A stretch of 64,000 bases of DNA from Buxus sempervirens (GCA_947561395.2 OX387186.1:42675220-42739219), one strand, 5' to 3'. Numbered from the stretch's first letter, positions 1-12,315 are shown. Numbers and translations: made by a program. Notes: a model not told the origin generated them from the sequence alone.

Positions 1-221
1 CTCATTCCGGACTCCATAATCACAATTTTACCCATCACTTGTTACACTTGTTTTTCAAAAAAAAAAAATGTGCATACAGCTGGAACACAGACTAGCACTT
101 CTCAAAATCAAAAGTTTCATCTAAAGCTACAACATATAACCTTGAAATAAGCATTAGTTTTACAGCAGTAATTATTGAAGCAAGGAGAAGATAAAAAATC
201 TAGTAGGCATGCAACACCGAC

Positions 222-335
222 CTGTGTTTCTTTTAGAGTAGAACGCTCCAGCAAAGTCTTCTTTTCTTCATTGGTAAGCACCTGATGCGAAGGAATGAGA
301 ACATGTTCTTTAATGTTTACCAGCAGCTCTGCCTC
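222..335 (-). pseudogene. Exon fragment of RNA polymerase subunit RPB5 (NRPB5-like)
   Basis: The 38 codons between a TGCAG acceptor (minus strand, just right of 335) and a CACAG/GTCGGT donor (just left of 222) read like the RPB5/ABC27 segment that links the N-terminal jaw to the C-terminal assembly domain. Recognisable words are [26 protein letters not shown] and LKETQ. RPB5 is a shared subunit of RNA polymerases I, II and III. Both splice sites and the reading frame are intact, but no neighbouring RPB5 exon is visible in the 2.4 kb upstream on the same strand, and the first downstream exon would lie off the window. Its position inside a CACTA element suggests a captured fragment. The alternative is the tail of a real host gene, if the CACTA is shorter than I think. 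Recognition of the family is firm; the pseudogene status is inferred. Confidence 0.7.
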
Positions 336-2759
336 CTGCATCCAAGGTGTCACCAGCAAACATAAGTAGCAAAAATCAACAAAAGGAATAGTTCCAGATA
401 GGACCTAAATAGTTTAAAGTTCCACTTTTTCCTTTCTCCTCAATTTCCTTTTGGTTAAATATATGAGAGCCACCAACTAAAAGAACATACAGTATGCAAT
501 TAAAACAATACAGAAATGCCTTTCTCCTACTAGTTGTAGTCAGCAAAATGAATCATATTCCTCCGTCCTGATTTGTTACAAAACAATCTTCAATTAAGTT
601 ATGAGCATGGGACACTGGGTTGTACTTGCTGATTTGTACTTGTGAGTCCTGATTTGTACTTTTTGCACATGAACAAACATAGAGAAAAATGTAAACACTT
701 GTATCCTGAAGTATAGTACTTGAACCATTACAATAATATGTGTGTATAGACATGTATGTGTATCAAAATGGGAGACGAGTCAGAAACCTTTTTTGAATGT
801 CTCGTTTCTCCTTAGACTCATCCAAGAGTTTAGGAAAAGAATCAATATGGGAGAGGGTGCAACTGTTATGTAATACCTTTGTTGGTTTGTGTTCCTACAA
901 ATGCTTTATAGGTACACGCTGTGTGTACTTATGAATCATGTTCCTATCTATATACATATATAAATTATCTTATTTACCAATCAAAAAAAAAAAAGAGTTT
1001 AGGAAAAGAATCAATATCAAAAGATTGATACCCCAGAGATTGTAGTTTTGAGTCAGTATATCTCTTCTTTGTTGCATAAAACCAATAAGCCAAAAATAAT
1101 AATAATAACAACAGTGGCATGCCAGACCACATGTAAAACAAGAGAGTAAAAGACTTCCATACTTTCAGTACAAAAACATAAAAAGGTCAATCTCAACCAT
1201 ACACATTTTTCCGCAATAATGTAATATTTTCCTCCAGTATAGTAAGTACAGATATTGATACCCAAAGCATTACTGAGACTAAAAATTAGCAGAAAAGGTC
1301 ATCCCTTGACCACAAACAAAATGGGAAAATGAGGAAACAAGTTTATCCACAAATGACAAATGGTATCATTGTGATACAACTTACATATATGTGGTTGAAG
1401 TTTAGAATACCAGAATCGGATTGGGCATCACATGTCCCCTTCAAAACTAATGCAAGTCAGCACATATTGACCAACGTATATCAACTACCAGCTGAAGCCA
1501 TTACAAAAAGAAGCAATTTGACAAGTATATGGCTGATACATTACCACAAGGTCTGTATCAGCCTCTTTCAGAAGAGACACAAATTCACCGAGTAGTATTG
1601 GTTTTGGCTGAGACACCTCACATCTACAAAAACTAGAATCTAGACCTATAATACATGAGAAAGGTAGAATAAAATTTATGCAGCTGGAAACTAGGATAAC
1701 ACAAAGGTGATAAGACCGCCTGGTGTAGTAGTGGTCTGGAGGAGGATAACGAAAGCATGACATTAATTTCTTGAAGGAATTAAATTTTTTATAGAGAATA
1801 ATGGTCAAGCCCAGTTTTAGAAAAATGATTGTTGTTGAGTAGGCAAACTGCATAAGCTGTGTCCCCCATTTTATTAGCTGATTCTTATTAAAAAAAACTA
1901 TATATCAACTTTTTTTACCAAGCCAGGACCATTAAACAGAGTGCTTCCCCAAATTCAAACCAAAATAAAAACCCTTTTGGTCACCACAGAGACCAAGGAA
2001 TACATACAATTATTCATATATCTCAGGTGCTAACCCATTATTTCTTATGAAAGAGGATAATTAGGGTGATTTCACAAAGATAGATCTTGGACATTTCTAC
2101 AAATCAATGTTGGACATTGCTTGTAGTTGAATATATCCATCTCAATCCAAGATGTAAGCTTTCTTCTTGGACTCTCTTACAGGACAAAGCCTTGATAATA
2201 AAACAGCTGATTCATCGGACTTCACCTTGAGCCACCACAGTCATTGTAAAACACGAGAATGTCAACCATCCATTTATCTGTTGTACTATCTCAACACATA
2301 TGATGCTTTCTCTTATCCCTCTCCAATACTATCTAGGTCTTCCAATTTATTTCTTTGGGGAACCTTTCTCACTAAGTATCCAACCCATTTAAAAGTCAAG
2401 GATCTATAACTTGGAAGTGCTTTCCTCATGAAACTGGTGGGATTCTGCCATTTCAGAAATGCAAGGATTTCCAATCTATCATCAAATCCAGCTATCAGAC
2501 CAATATTAAAGGCTTGTTGATTTCATAGGTTTCTGTTTTTGAAATATTGATGTTCAGGTGATGGATTGCTACTGCAAGCAGGAAGGTATTAATTGTTCCT
2601 CTTAGTTATTTTTTCATCTACATTCAAAATGGATCCCAAGCTTTATATGCTACAGGATATCCACATTTGTAAATCATCACATACAAATTACAAAGGGTCA
2701 ATAAATTACTTTATCACGTGTCAAAAAAATAAGTAATAACTTATGGGTGTCAGACTCAC

Positions 2760-2887
2760 AATCCATATCTTTCCTCAGCTTGGATAGATGATCACTTGTG
2801 TCTTGTATTTTCCTCTGCAATGCATCAACCTCCTTTTCTGCTTGCTGGGATTTGGAGTTCAAGTCATCATACTCCTTTCTAAGAGAC
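2760..2887 (-). pseudogene. Coiled-coil exon fragment, family not recognised
   Basis: On the minus strand a GTGTAG acceptor precedes about 42 open codons that end at a strong GTGAGT donor (2759-2754). The translation is heptad-like and charged, with words such as LRKEYDDLNSKSQQ, AEKEVDALQRK and HLSKLRKDMD, so it would form a coiled coil. I cannot assign it to a family. It lies on the same strand as the RPB5-like exon and between it and the CACTA terminus, so the two may be spliced in one chimeric transcript of the transposon. The region at 3084-3520 upstream on this strand could hold its first exon, but none is clear. Confidence 0.45.
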
Positions 2888-2966
2888 CTACACTAGGACC
2901 AGCATACCATTCACTCTTGCAATGGCAAGAGTCACAAAGTAAAGTAGAGCCACAAGCAAGAGGGGA

Positions 2967-3043
2967 AACAGCACTCGATCAAACATAACATTGAATTTAT
3001 TCATGGAACAGCACTTGATCAAACATAACATTGAATTTATTCA
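2967..3043. repeat. Tandem duplication, 37 bp x 2
   Basis: Two copies of a 37-base unit (2967-3003 and 3007-3043) that starts AACAGCACT and ends TTTATTCA. They differ at one base (CTCGATC against CTTGATC) and are separated by TGG. They lie inside the CACTA element. Confidence 0.85.
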
Positions 3044-3317
3044 CAACAACAACCAAAAAAAAAACATGGAAGTGCTCCAACAAAACACACAAACCTCATT
3101 AAAACGTGTTTGATCGACGGCGCCAAGGGTCACCGGTGACAGAACGGAAACAGCTGCAAACAGAAGAGGAAAGGGAAGAACCAAGCTAGGGTTCTGCTCG
3201 TGTTGATCGTGCTTGAGGCGGATTTATACGAACGCGCGATGATAAGGAATGAAACGTGTGTTGCAGTGATTCGATCGAAATCTGAAGAAATCGAACCCTA
3301 TCTAAAGCAATCCAAAA

Positions 3318-3515
3318 CGGTGAAAGTGGCGAAAGTGGAGAAAGTGGGGATGGAAGGAAACCGAAAGTGGAGAAAGTGGGGAAAGTGGCGAAATCAAGTG
3401 GCGAAAGTGGGATTGCAGGAAAGCGACAGGAGAAAATGGGGATCGCGCAGGCAAGGGAAAGGTGAAATCGGGGGATCGCGCAGGCAAGGGAAAGGTGAAA
3501 TCGCGGGATCGGGGT
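3318..3515. repeat. Short purine-rich tandem repeats
   Basis: About 3318-3410 is built from degenerate 9-base units like GCGAAAGTG. About 3438-3515 is two copies of a 37-40 base unit starting GGGGATCGCGCAGG. Open frames over this stretch (PLPARSPDF-type repeats on the minus strand) follow from the repeats and are not taken as coding evidence. Confidence 0.7.
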
Positions 3516-3526
3516 TTACATAACAG

Positions 3527-3847
3527 ATTAGCGGCGGTAGCTCTTACCGCCGCCACATAACATATTTTAACGGCGGTGAATATACGCGTGATTCTATAGC
3601 GGCGGTCACATGTTACCGCCGCTATTGATTCAACAGCGGCAATATATCGCCGTAATTTAGTATCATTTATTAGCGGCGGTAATATACCGCCGCAATACTT
3701 TATTTTAGCGGCGCTAAAAGCTTACCGCCTCTAATCATGCTGTTTCAGCGGCACGGACACTATTACCGCCGTTAATGTGGGTATTAGCGGCGGTATTTTG
3801 ATACCGCCGCTAAAACGCCGACGCTAATTCTTTGCAGTTTTGTAGTG
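3527..3847. repeat. CACTA subterminal repeat array and terminal inverted repeat
   Basis: The 9-base word GCGGCGGTA and its complement TACCGCCGC occur about ten times in alternating orientation, often as hairpin pairs, and end at the 3841-3847 terminus. In CACTA elements such arrays bind the transposase. Several copies have single-base changes (GCGGCGCTA, GCGGCAATA). Confidence 0.8.
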
Positions 3848-3850
3848 CAA

Positions 3851-6489
3851 GGTATATCTACTGTAGTCATCTACAGCAACAAAGATATACCTCTTTCCTC
3901 CAAGCTTTCAGTCTTTGTAGGTCCCATCAAGTCCATATGAATCAGTTCTAATGGTCTATAGGTTCCTACAATGTTGGTTTTCTTGTGTGTGGCTTTGATT
4001 TGTTTTCCTTGATTGCAAGGACCACACATTCCTTTCTTTTTATTGTTCCCAAACTTGGGAATTCCTCTAACCAATTCAGACTTAGAGATTTTTGACAAAT
4101 CTCTATAGTTAATGTGACCAAGTCTTCTATGCCACAAATCAATTTCATTGCATACAGAAGATTTTAAAGAGCTTTCATTGTTTCCAATGATTCCATAACA
4201 ATTGTCACTTGTTCTTACACCTATAAGAACAGTTCTACCAGAATTATCCAAAATTTTACATTCTTTTCTGGTAAAGTTGACAAACAATCTTGAATCACAT
4301 AACTGACTAATACTAATTAAGTTTGCCTTCAAACCAGATACAAATAACACATTCTTTAGACAAACTCCATTAGGACCAGTTACTGTTCCTTTACCTTTGA
4401 CTTGAGAAGTGCTTCCATCACCAAATGTTACACTTCCACCAAAATATTCTTCAAAGGTACTAAACATAGACTTATGTCCACACATATGTCTTGAACAACC
4501 ACTATCCAAGTACCACATGTTGACATCATGAACTTTCAAAGCTATATGAACCACATTTGCAACCAAGCAGTCTTTTTTAACCCAAATCTGTTTTTCATAT
4601 GTTTTCTGAGAAGTACCTTCATCAACAACTTGGGGTTTTGAAGGAAGTTTCTTTGACAGATTTGTAACTTCCTTATTTAATGATTCAGTCAATTTTATCA
4701 AGGAATCAAATCTATTATATAAATCCAAGGACTGACTTTGATTTACTTTCCTCTTACTGTCAAAATATCCCTTGGGAAAACCATGCAAAACATGACACTT
4801 TGGTCGTATATGACCCTTTTTATTGCAATGATGGCACACAGGTATGAACCTATATTCAGAAGAATCAAAATTTCCAGATTTGACAGAATTTCTAAACTGT
4901 ACAGATTTAGATTTTTTAGATTTTGAAGATTTACCTGTTGAGCTTACTTCTCCAGCAGAAATTTTCTGTGAAAATTCCTTATTTTGATTACTTACACTCA
5001 TTCTCTTTTCAGCAGAATTTGAGCTTTCAGGAACTTCCTTTGAAGTTGATGCCTCATTAATTTGATGATTTCCTGTAGAAACATTTAAAGTATTAGATTG
5101 AATTGAATTTGAAAATTTCTCAAGTTCAATAACTTTACCTTGAAGTGCAGAAATCTGAGCTTCTTTTTCTTTTAATTTTTCAGTTTTTTCAGTCAAAGAA
5201 GTTACCAGAAAATTTTCTTTGACATGTCTTTCAAGTAACTTCTTGTTTATTGAATCTATTTCTGTAAAAGCTTTATTTTTCTCTGTTTCTGACTCCTTCA
5301 ATTTTTTACTCAGTTTCTTGACTTTCTTCTGAGCTCTATTGAATTCCTTATATAGCTGATTGTAGGCTTCTTGTAATTCTTCTTCATCATCTAATAAAGT
5401 CTCTTTATTATCTCCTGCAAAGCCAAAGATTGAACTACCAGAAGAAGATGAGTAAAAGGAATTGAAAGCAGTAAAATTAGCAGAAATATCCTCATCTGAT
5501 TGTGAAGAATTATCAGTATTACTGTCATCCCAAGTAACCTGATAATTTGTCTTTTTCTTTTTATCCTTTGAGGGACAATCAGAAGCAACATGTCCAAATC
5601 CTCTACATTTATAACATTGAACTTCATCATTCTGAGAAAATTTCTTCTCCTTTCTTAGATCAGAAATTTTCTTATCAGATCTTCTATTATATCTGTCCAT
5701 GGATGACAGAGGATTAGATTGTCTCTTTTTAAACATTCTCTTGAACTTTTTAGCTAAGAGAACTAACTCATCCATATCTACTTCAGAATTATCTGATTCT
5801 TCATTATTCACAGATTTTAGAGCTATTCCTTTACTCCTTTTAGGAATATTCAGATCTAGCTCATAAGTCTGTAAAGATCCTACCAGATCTTCAATTCTCA
5901 TGGTATCCACATCTTTTGCCTCTTGAATGGCAGTAACTTTTGGTCTGAATTTTTCAGGCAAAGATCTCAAGATTTTTCTAACAACCTTAGATGTAGAGAT
6001 CTTTTCTCCAAGGTTAAAACTCGAATTAACAATATCTGAAAGTCTAGCATAAAATTCATCAAAAGACTCATCATCTTTCATGTATAGAGTTTCAAAAGAT
6101 GTTGTAAGTCTTTGAAGTCTAGACAGCTTGACAGCTGAGGTTCCTTCATGAGTGACCTCAAGAATGTCCCAAGCTTCCTTACCTACTTCACATGAGGAAA
6201 TTCTCCTGAATTCCTCAACACTTACAGCACAAAATAAGGCATTCATTGCCTTGTTGTTCCATCCACATAGATCAGATTCAGCTTTACTCCACTGATCATG
6301 GGGTTTAGGTATCACAACACCTCCTTCTGTTGTGATTTCAGGTGGATGATAACCATTACATACCGAGAGCCAGACACGCTCATCGATAGATTTCAGGTAA
6401 GTTCTCATCCTTGCTTTCCAGTAAGAATAATTGTTACCTTCAAATAATGGAGGTCTAGAGGCAGATCCTCCTTCTTTTCCAAAGTCCAT
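3851..6489 (-). pseudogene. Ty1/copia Gag-Pol (Sirevirus-like), broken
   Basis: Polyprotein of a copia retrotransposon, minus strand, opening ATG just inside the primer-binding site. By residue: UBN2-type Gag about 10-215 (FEGNNYSYWK opening); CCHC zinc knuckle 292-305; acidic and serine-rich stretch; coiled coil about 365-460; second CCHC knuckle 552-565; aspartic protease motif DSG 662-664; GAG-pre-integrase HHCC zinc site (His787, His792, Cys822, Cys825); first integrase aspartate at 853 in HMDLMGP. The long Gag with two knuckles and a coiled coil, plus LTRs over 1 kb, fits the Sirevirus/Maximus group. Two breaks are visible. A one-base loss near 3900-3905 shifts the frame, so the expected integrase continuation is read in another phase down to 3851. 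There the CACTA element interrupts it. Reverse transcriptase and RNase H are not in the window. Family sure, lineage probable. Confidence 0.9.
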
Positions 6490-6520
6490 GCTATAGATCT
6501 AGATCATACTTGTATAACAA

Positions 6521-6529
6521 TTGATACCA
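6521..6529 (-). promoter_or_regulatory. Primer-binding site of the copia element
   Basis: The minus strand reads TGGTATCAA two bases after the LTR end (CA at 6533-6532). The first eight bases match the 3' end complement of initiator methionine tRNA, the usual copia primer; the match then decays. Confidence 0.8.
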
Positions 6530-6531
6530 AT

Positions 6532-7743
6532 TGAGAGAGTAGGGGACTACTCTAAAGGTCCACGATCTACAACAATTAAGAACTTAACAATGCGGAAACA
6601 TACACATAGAAATTATACGAGGAAACCTGAATCCAGATCCAGGAAAAACCTCGAGTCTATATGAGGCGACTAACCCTTAGAATCTCCACTACTGAATGAA
6701 AGTCAATTACAAAGGAAGACACACTTAACCTTTACAATTGAACTCACTCAACAGCAATCCACGAACTGTAGCACAACTTGAATCCACAAGCTGCAATTCA
6801 CGATCTATCCAGATCCACAGCTCGAATCCACGAACTGCAACACAGCTTGAATCCACAAGCTGCAAGTGACGATCAATCCAGATCCACATCTCGAATCCAC
6901 GAACTGCAACACAGCTTGAATCCACAAGCTGCAATTCACGATCAGTCCAGATCGTGACAATCACCTCAGAGTCCACTGAGATGATCCAATGCAATAGGAA
7001 TCCACCTATGCATCAAACAAGGTCGATCACCAATCCAGGAGATCTTCCGATCAAGTGAAGTTTTGAATTGAAGAAGAATCCTCAAACTTCAATTCCAAGT
7101 GATCTCTCTCAGATCTCCCCCTCACTCGATCACTGACTCTCTAAAGATCAATTGAATGAATCTCGAACACCTCAAGATCCACAACAGATTAATCAAAAGA
7201 AAAAGTCTGTTCAAAAAGAATACAGCTCGTCTATTTAAAGAAGAAATCTCAGATCACGTCGAGCGCTGGTGGAGTCGTGGTGCGATCGGGGTAGACGGCT
7301 GGAAGCGAACTCAAATCCCGCTCAAATCCAAAAGACTCAGTTAAGGGCGCGTTGCCAGCGCGCTGCTAGCGGGAGGGTACGTGGCATGTGCACAGCTGAT
7401 TTGTAGACTCTTCAATCTTGCTCTGCGCTACCAACGGCGTGTCGGCGTAGCCTTACGAAGCTGGTACGCGTGCTTTACTTTCAAAGTGCTATTTCACTTA
7501 TGCATTGCCAGCGGAGTAGTAGCAGCGTTGATCCTTGCAAGTGCCTTTACGAAATGTTCTTTCTTTAGAAATCTTTACATTTTCTTGAGCTACCAGCGGC
7601 GTGGTAGCTGTGTGGCAGCCTCACCTTCCTCTTTACTAAATTAACAGAATTTCTATTTTGATTCTGCACATCTTTGAAATTTATTAAAGGATATAATTTG
7701 TCAACCATTTACCATATAAGGAGTGTGAGTTTTCACACTTACA
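6532..7743 (-). mobile_element. 5' LTR of the Sirevirus-like copia element
   Basis: A 1212-bp LTR. The plus strand begins TGAGAGAGTAGG at 6532 and ends TTCACACTTACA at 7743. Both ends were set by comparison with the related solo LTR at 18118-19149, which has a target duplication. It contains a 71-bp tandem repeat (about 6755-6955) and a cluster of CTACCAGCGGCG-type words (about 7262-7620). The element sits in the LTR remnant that continues at 7744. Its left-hand partner LTR is outside the window or was lost. Confidence 0.85.
6755..6955. repeat. 71-bp tandem repeat, about 3 copies, in the copia LTR
   Basis: Units run from AATCCACGAACTG through CTTGAATCCACAAGCTGCAA to the CACGATC...CCAGATC spacer. 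The same array, about 2.5 copies, is at 18330-18515 in the solo LTR. Its translation gives repeated VDSSCVAVRGFE, which is not coding evidence. Confidence 0.8.
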
Positions 7744-7934
7744 ATTTTGCTACTTGCAGGGACATTAGTCTCACTCGTGCTTTGTTTTTATCGGCTTTGT
7801 TTTCAAATCCTATTGGTGAGCCACATACTGGGGTAGATTTAAAAGTGACTGGGAGTATAGACCGGAGGATTATTTCCACCCGATGTAGGCTTTCTCATTA
7901 TGACAATCATGGGCTTGTTATATTTTTGGACTAG
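7744..7934 (-). mobile_element. LTR remnant opening SKP1 unit A (part 1)
   Basis: This stretch and 11286-11625 are two halves of one sequence that appears unbroken at 37735-38531 and 61476-62272. It is split here by the 7935-11280 LTR, and cut on the left by the copia element. It shares the words gctgggacattagtctcac and ggtgagccacgtact with the minus strand of the 55900 LTR, so it is a fragment of an LTR of that family in minus orientation. Confidence 0.7.
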
Positions 7935-9254
7935 TGTGTGCGCGTGGGAAACGCGGCACGGGGTGATTCGGAGTCGCCACCGCCTGATGGGGTGCAGGCG
8001 GACACCTGGGTGCCTAATCTTGTCTATTTAGGGCTTTTGGTCTGCGGCTTGAGATTCTAAGTTTGGTTCTCGGTTGAGGCCTGGGGAAGTCCGTAGACAC
8101 CCCAGTCCACCCCATCGGATGACGGATCCCGTGGGTTCCCTGATTTGAGTCAGCTTACTATTTGGTCTTCACCCAATTCCTAATCCAGCATGCCATTCAG
8201 TTAAGTCTTGGCGGGACCACCTAAGTGGTGTGGGTCCCTTTAGTTGATTTTATCTTTGCTTGATCTTAAGTTTTTCTGAGTCCGATTGGGTGGGCCCACA
8301 TGGTGGCCAGGTAATTTTATCTTTTATCTCTTTAGTTTGCCAAAGATGGGCTGGTCATCGGGCTTAGGGCCCGTGATCCAGGTTTTGGGGCTTGAAAGCC
8401 CAGTTCTTTGAAGCTTTAGGGCTTGCGCCCTAACTTGGTTCGGTTAGCGGCTTTGGCGGGCCCGACAGGCCCTAGCCCTTGGTCTCGGCCAAACCAGGCA
8501 ATTCACACACCCATTCACATATCCAAGGCGCGGGTGGGCCGCATTGGGTTTGGCCCTCCCGGTTCACATGGTTCATTTTACTTGGGTTATTTAATGGCAT
8601 GCTTTGGTGTTTATTTGGGCTTGGTGGGCCCTGTTGGAAGGCCCACTAGTGAGCCAAGTTGGACCAGTTGGTCCAAGTCCCAAGTTGGGTTTCCGGGTGG
8701 CCCGGAAACCCTGTTGGTTCAACTGGTTTTAGTCAAAATCATCACAAAATTCGGCAAGGCATTACAATACACAAAAAATCACATTCTGGTGTGTATCCAA
8801 AAACTCAGGCCGGACACGAACAGGTCTCAGGTTTTCCGGCCATCATGTCCGGACATGCACAAACCCCAGTTTATCCGGCCTGAGTGGCCGAATACACCCA
8901 GGCCACAGGTAATCTGGCCTGAGTTGCCGGATCACCCTGGAAGGGCCTTTTCTGGGACTTTTGCCATTCGGGGTGTTTCCAGGGGGGTCCTAGGGGTTTC
9001 TATAGGTCTTGTAGGCCCCTGGGAAGGCCCACATTGTTTCAGATTTGGGGAGAGGCCTCATTTAGCCTCTCTTCTTGGTTCCTCATCAAGATATGGAGGT
9101 ATTGGGAAGGCATGGGGGATTGCTACTGTCCCTGGGGTGTCGTAGGCGTGCTACCTATCCACCTGGAATCCAATAGGACATGCTGCCATTCAGAGGAACA
9201 GCAGCCATATGTGAGGATTTCAAGCATACCCAAAAGGGTAAAAGAAATATGGAA

Positions 9255-9285
<31 letters not shown>

Positions 9286-11280
9286 TAGCCTTCATGCATG
9301 GCTCTATGGATTGGGTCAAGAGAGGGCGTAGGGAGGCTTCTAAAGGCGCTGGGGCAGCAACTTCTGGAGGGGTGTGGGAACGGGATAGCGGCTGAAAGCA
9401 CCAATCAATGACCGGCATGCTATCAAAGAAGAAACCAAGAACAAAAAAACGCATGCGTGAAGCATGATCCAGGGACTGATTTCTTTACAAAAAAAAGGAT
9501 AGTGGCTCGCATGCATTCCTACTTAATCATTCCTGTGAGAACAGCAAAGATAACAATATTCACGAGGTCCTGTCATGCTTTCACAAAGGACAATTCATGC
9601 ATACATGCAACCATATTTAAGTGCAAGAGAATGAAATCATGCAAGCCAAGGCACTTCACGCATGGCTCATAATCGGGTCCCAAAATCGTAGCCTAAACTT
9701 GTAAGAAAGCAACTCGACGAAGGGAAGAAGGGGCTAACGTAGGGGTACATTAGAGAGTGGAAGAAAGAACATACTCCTACTGCGGGGGACTTTAAAATAA
9801 AACAAAAAAACAGCAGCTAAAGGGTGCTGCAAAGTGGGTGAAAACGGACCTTCGTGCTAACTAAATAAGACCTACGTGGATCTCCTGCTGGTGGGGGCTT
9901 TCATGTCACGAAAATGAAGGCAAATGCATGCTTAGGACACCATGAAAATGAACCCATGCAAAGAAGGAAGCAAACACAGGAACATTTTCAAAAAAATCTG
10001 ATTTTAATGTATAATGAGTACAACATAATGGGGAATCATACCTGACGGTTCTTGGCTACCGGGTGGAGGTGGAGGCGCTTCCTTGAGGATGGACAGCTGC
10101 TGGAAGCTCTCCCTCTTGATGGCAACAGCAATGGCTCCTTCTTATGTGGGGGTGCAAGTGATGAGGAGGAAGATGGGGGGAGGGTGTAGTGCCTTGGGGT
10201 GGTGTAGGGAGGTGGTGGGGGGCAAGAGGAGCTTGGAGAGGGAGGGATTCGGGTGAGAAGAAGTGGGAGGAGAAGGCTTAAAATCGCAAAAGAAAGGCCA
10301 ACCCCGGAAATGAGCTGCTGGTTTGCTATTTATAGGTAACTTAATGTATCCGGCAACTCAGGCCGGATACACTAAGGTCCCTTCTTATCCGGCCTTCATG
10401 GCCGGATACACTAGCACTCCTTTGTATCCGGTCTTCAATGCCGGATACAAAACATAATCATTTGAAAATTAAATGCCGCTGCGAATTTGTCGGGCGATCG
10501 GCGCGAATCTCGCGCGAAAATCTCCTTGTATCCGGCCTTCAAGTCCGGTCATGAAGGGTAGCTAGTGTATCCGGTATATTTGACCGGATACAAATCGAAA
10601 AATTACGGATTTGCCCTTCGACTTGACCGATTTGACACTTTTGGATATCTACGGATCGCCCCGTACAAATTTTTGATATTTAAGATTTAGTCCCTGAGAT
10701 ATTTTGCTGCGTTTGTCGCCACGTGTGCAGTTCTTGCGCCACGTGTGCAGCTTCCGGCTTTGCTGCTCGGAAGCTTCGACAGATCATATCTCCTTCATCC
10801 GAACTCCGATTTGAGCAAACTCAATTGCGTTAAACTCGTATCGGAGCCCTCTATTTAATGACATAGGGCTAAACACTTGGCACGGGGTGTGAGGAAAAGT
10901 CAACTTTTGGCCTTTCCTTAAGTTTGACTGCCCTCAGAACCTTCATCAGGACTCTGATTCCTACAAACCCAGTTGCGTTGGATTCGTGTCGGGATTCTCT
11001 ATTTAAGGGTATAGAGCAAGGTACTTGGCACGGAATTTGAGGAAAAGTCAACTCTCGGCTCTTCCTTAAGTTTGACAGCCCGCAGACCCTTTATCCGGAC
11101 TCCGATTCCTGCAAACCCAGTTGCGTTGGACTCGTGTAAGGATTCTCTATCCATTGAGATAAAGCAAGGTGGCCAAATTTCATCTGATTAAAAGGTCAAC
11201 TTTTCACCCCTCAGTGTTTGACTTTTTAGCCAGGTTTTGCATTTCTGGCTTTTCCTGGACGCAAAAATGAGGTGCTTACA
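7935..11280 (+). mobile_element. Long solo LTR, Ty3/gypsy Tat/Ogre-like
   Basis: A 3346-bp sequence that starts TGTGTGCGCG and ends GTGCTTACA, flanked by a perfect 5-bp target duplication ACTAG (7930-7934 and 11281-11285). The uninterrupted site is seen at 38210 and 61950. The word GGAGTCGCCACC near the start recalls long LTRs of the Tat/Ogre group. There is no gag or pol, so it is a solo LTR. It carries clusters of the word TATCCGGCC and its complement GGCCGGATA (8815-8935 and 10337-10590) and a run of 28 G. Open frames of up to 240 codons here look like chance. Orientation is assumed from the resemblance of its start to other such LTRs. Confidence 0.8.
9258..9285 (+). repeat. Poly-G run, 28 bases
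   Basis: Twenty-eight consecutive G. Its exact length is doubtful in any assembly. Confidence 0.9.
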
Positions 11281-11285
11281 ACTAG

Positions 11286-12267
11286 TTTGATGTATTTTGG
11301 ACTAAATGATTAATTTTTGTATATGACTATATGAGAGAAGGAGAGATTGTGAGTCGCTAGTTACCATGTTGTTCATGATCCTTATAATTACCAATGATGC
11401 ACCAGTTTATATGCATAGGGGATATTATTTTGGATTGGATGGCCTATGTACGCACACAACCACCTTTCCTTGTCTAGTCCACTCTGATAAATTGTCTTAT
11501 ATTGCTATATCTTTGTTTATCAGCTTCTTGTAGGCCCATATGTAGTGCTCAAGGATGGGTTTGGTGCCTTTAATGGGCAAACCCTATTTTGGGGCGCTGC
11601 ATTTACTTTGTTTATTAATAAGCATGTTATAGACAATCGCTGAAACCAAATCATTCTTCTTCTTTTTCTTTCTTTCTACCTATGTATAAACATTTAATAT
11701 CAATATTACGTTTTCTTGTCATTGCCATGAGTGTAATAAAATGCGACCAAATTAAAGAAATCCTATTTACTGTTATTTTAAATAATTTTAATTAAATAAT
11801 ATAAATCAAAATTATTAACAGTAATAATTTCTTGTATTTACTCACTTTTCTTGAATATATAATTCAAGAATTACATATACTCTTATCTAAAATAATTTCA
11901 ATTAAATAAAATAAAATTATTGCAAACAAAAATTTTGTATTTAGAATATTAAGTAAGAGAATTATAATTCTAACTTTTTTACTTCCACTTAAATAAAACA
12001 ATAATATAATCTTAATTAAAATTTAAACCTCAAATTTTCTTTTCCAAAATAATTACAATTAAAATAATTATAATCATTTTAATAATCATTATCAAATTAA
12101 TCAGAGATTATTTAAAATATTAATTAATAATGTGTAGGAAACTTTTAATTTTAATTAAAGATTTTTTTCCCAATAAATATTACCGTCATTCATCTCACAA
12201 TACTTCTTCTCCAATAGTTAACTAAAAGTATTTTAAATTACAAGAATTTTATTTTAAAGAATTTTTG

Positions 12268-12315
<48 letters not shown>

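Larger units (their letters stand above)
1..3847. mobile_element. CACTA (En/Spm) DNA transposon, right part; left end outside window
   Basis: The right terminus is at 3841-3847, where the minus strand reads CACTACAAAACTGC, the standard CACTA terminus. It is followed inward by an array of GCGGCGGTA / TACCGCCGC subterminal repeats to about 3527. The next three bases (3848-3850, caa) would be the 3-bp target duplication. The insertion splits the copia integrase reading frame, which stops exactly here. No matching left terminus with GCGGCGG repeats occurs between 1 and 3526, so the element continues past the window start and is over 3.8 kb. Its interior holds host-like exons on the minus strand (222-335 and 2760-2887) and no recognisable transposase, so I infer a non-autonomous gene-carrying (Pack-CACTA) element. 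The spaces between the exons look like AT-rich intron sequence. The carriage of exons is inference, because the left end is not seen. Confidence 0.75.

Noticed and set aside
1545-1607. Possible 21-codon minus-strand exon (words PKPILLGEF and SLLKEADTDL) between CTCAG acceptor and GTAATG donor
   Set aside because: Splice sites and frame are good, but the exon is very short and I cannot recognise the protein; chance is likely.
6725-6994. Minus-strand frame with repeated VDSSCVAVRGFE
   Set aside because: It is the translation of a 71-bp tandem repeat inside the copia LTR.
8423-9145. 240-codon plus-strand open frame
   Set aside because: Lies wholly inside the 7935-11280 LTR, is Gly/Pro-rich from GGCCC-type words, and has no domain.
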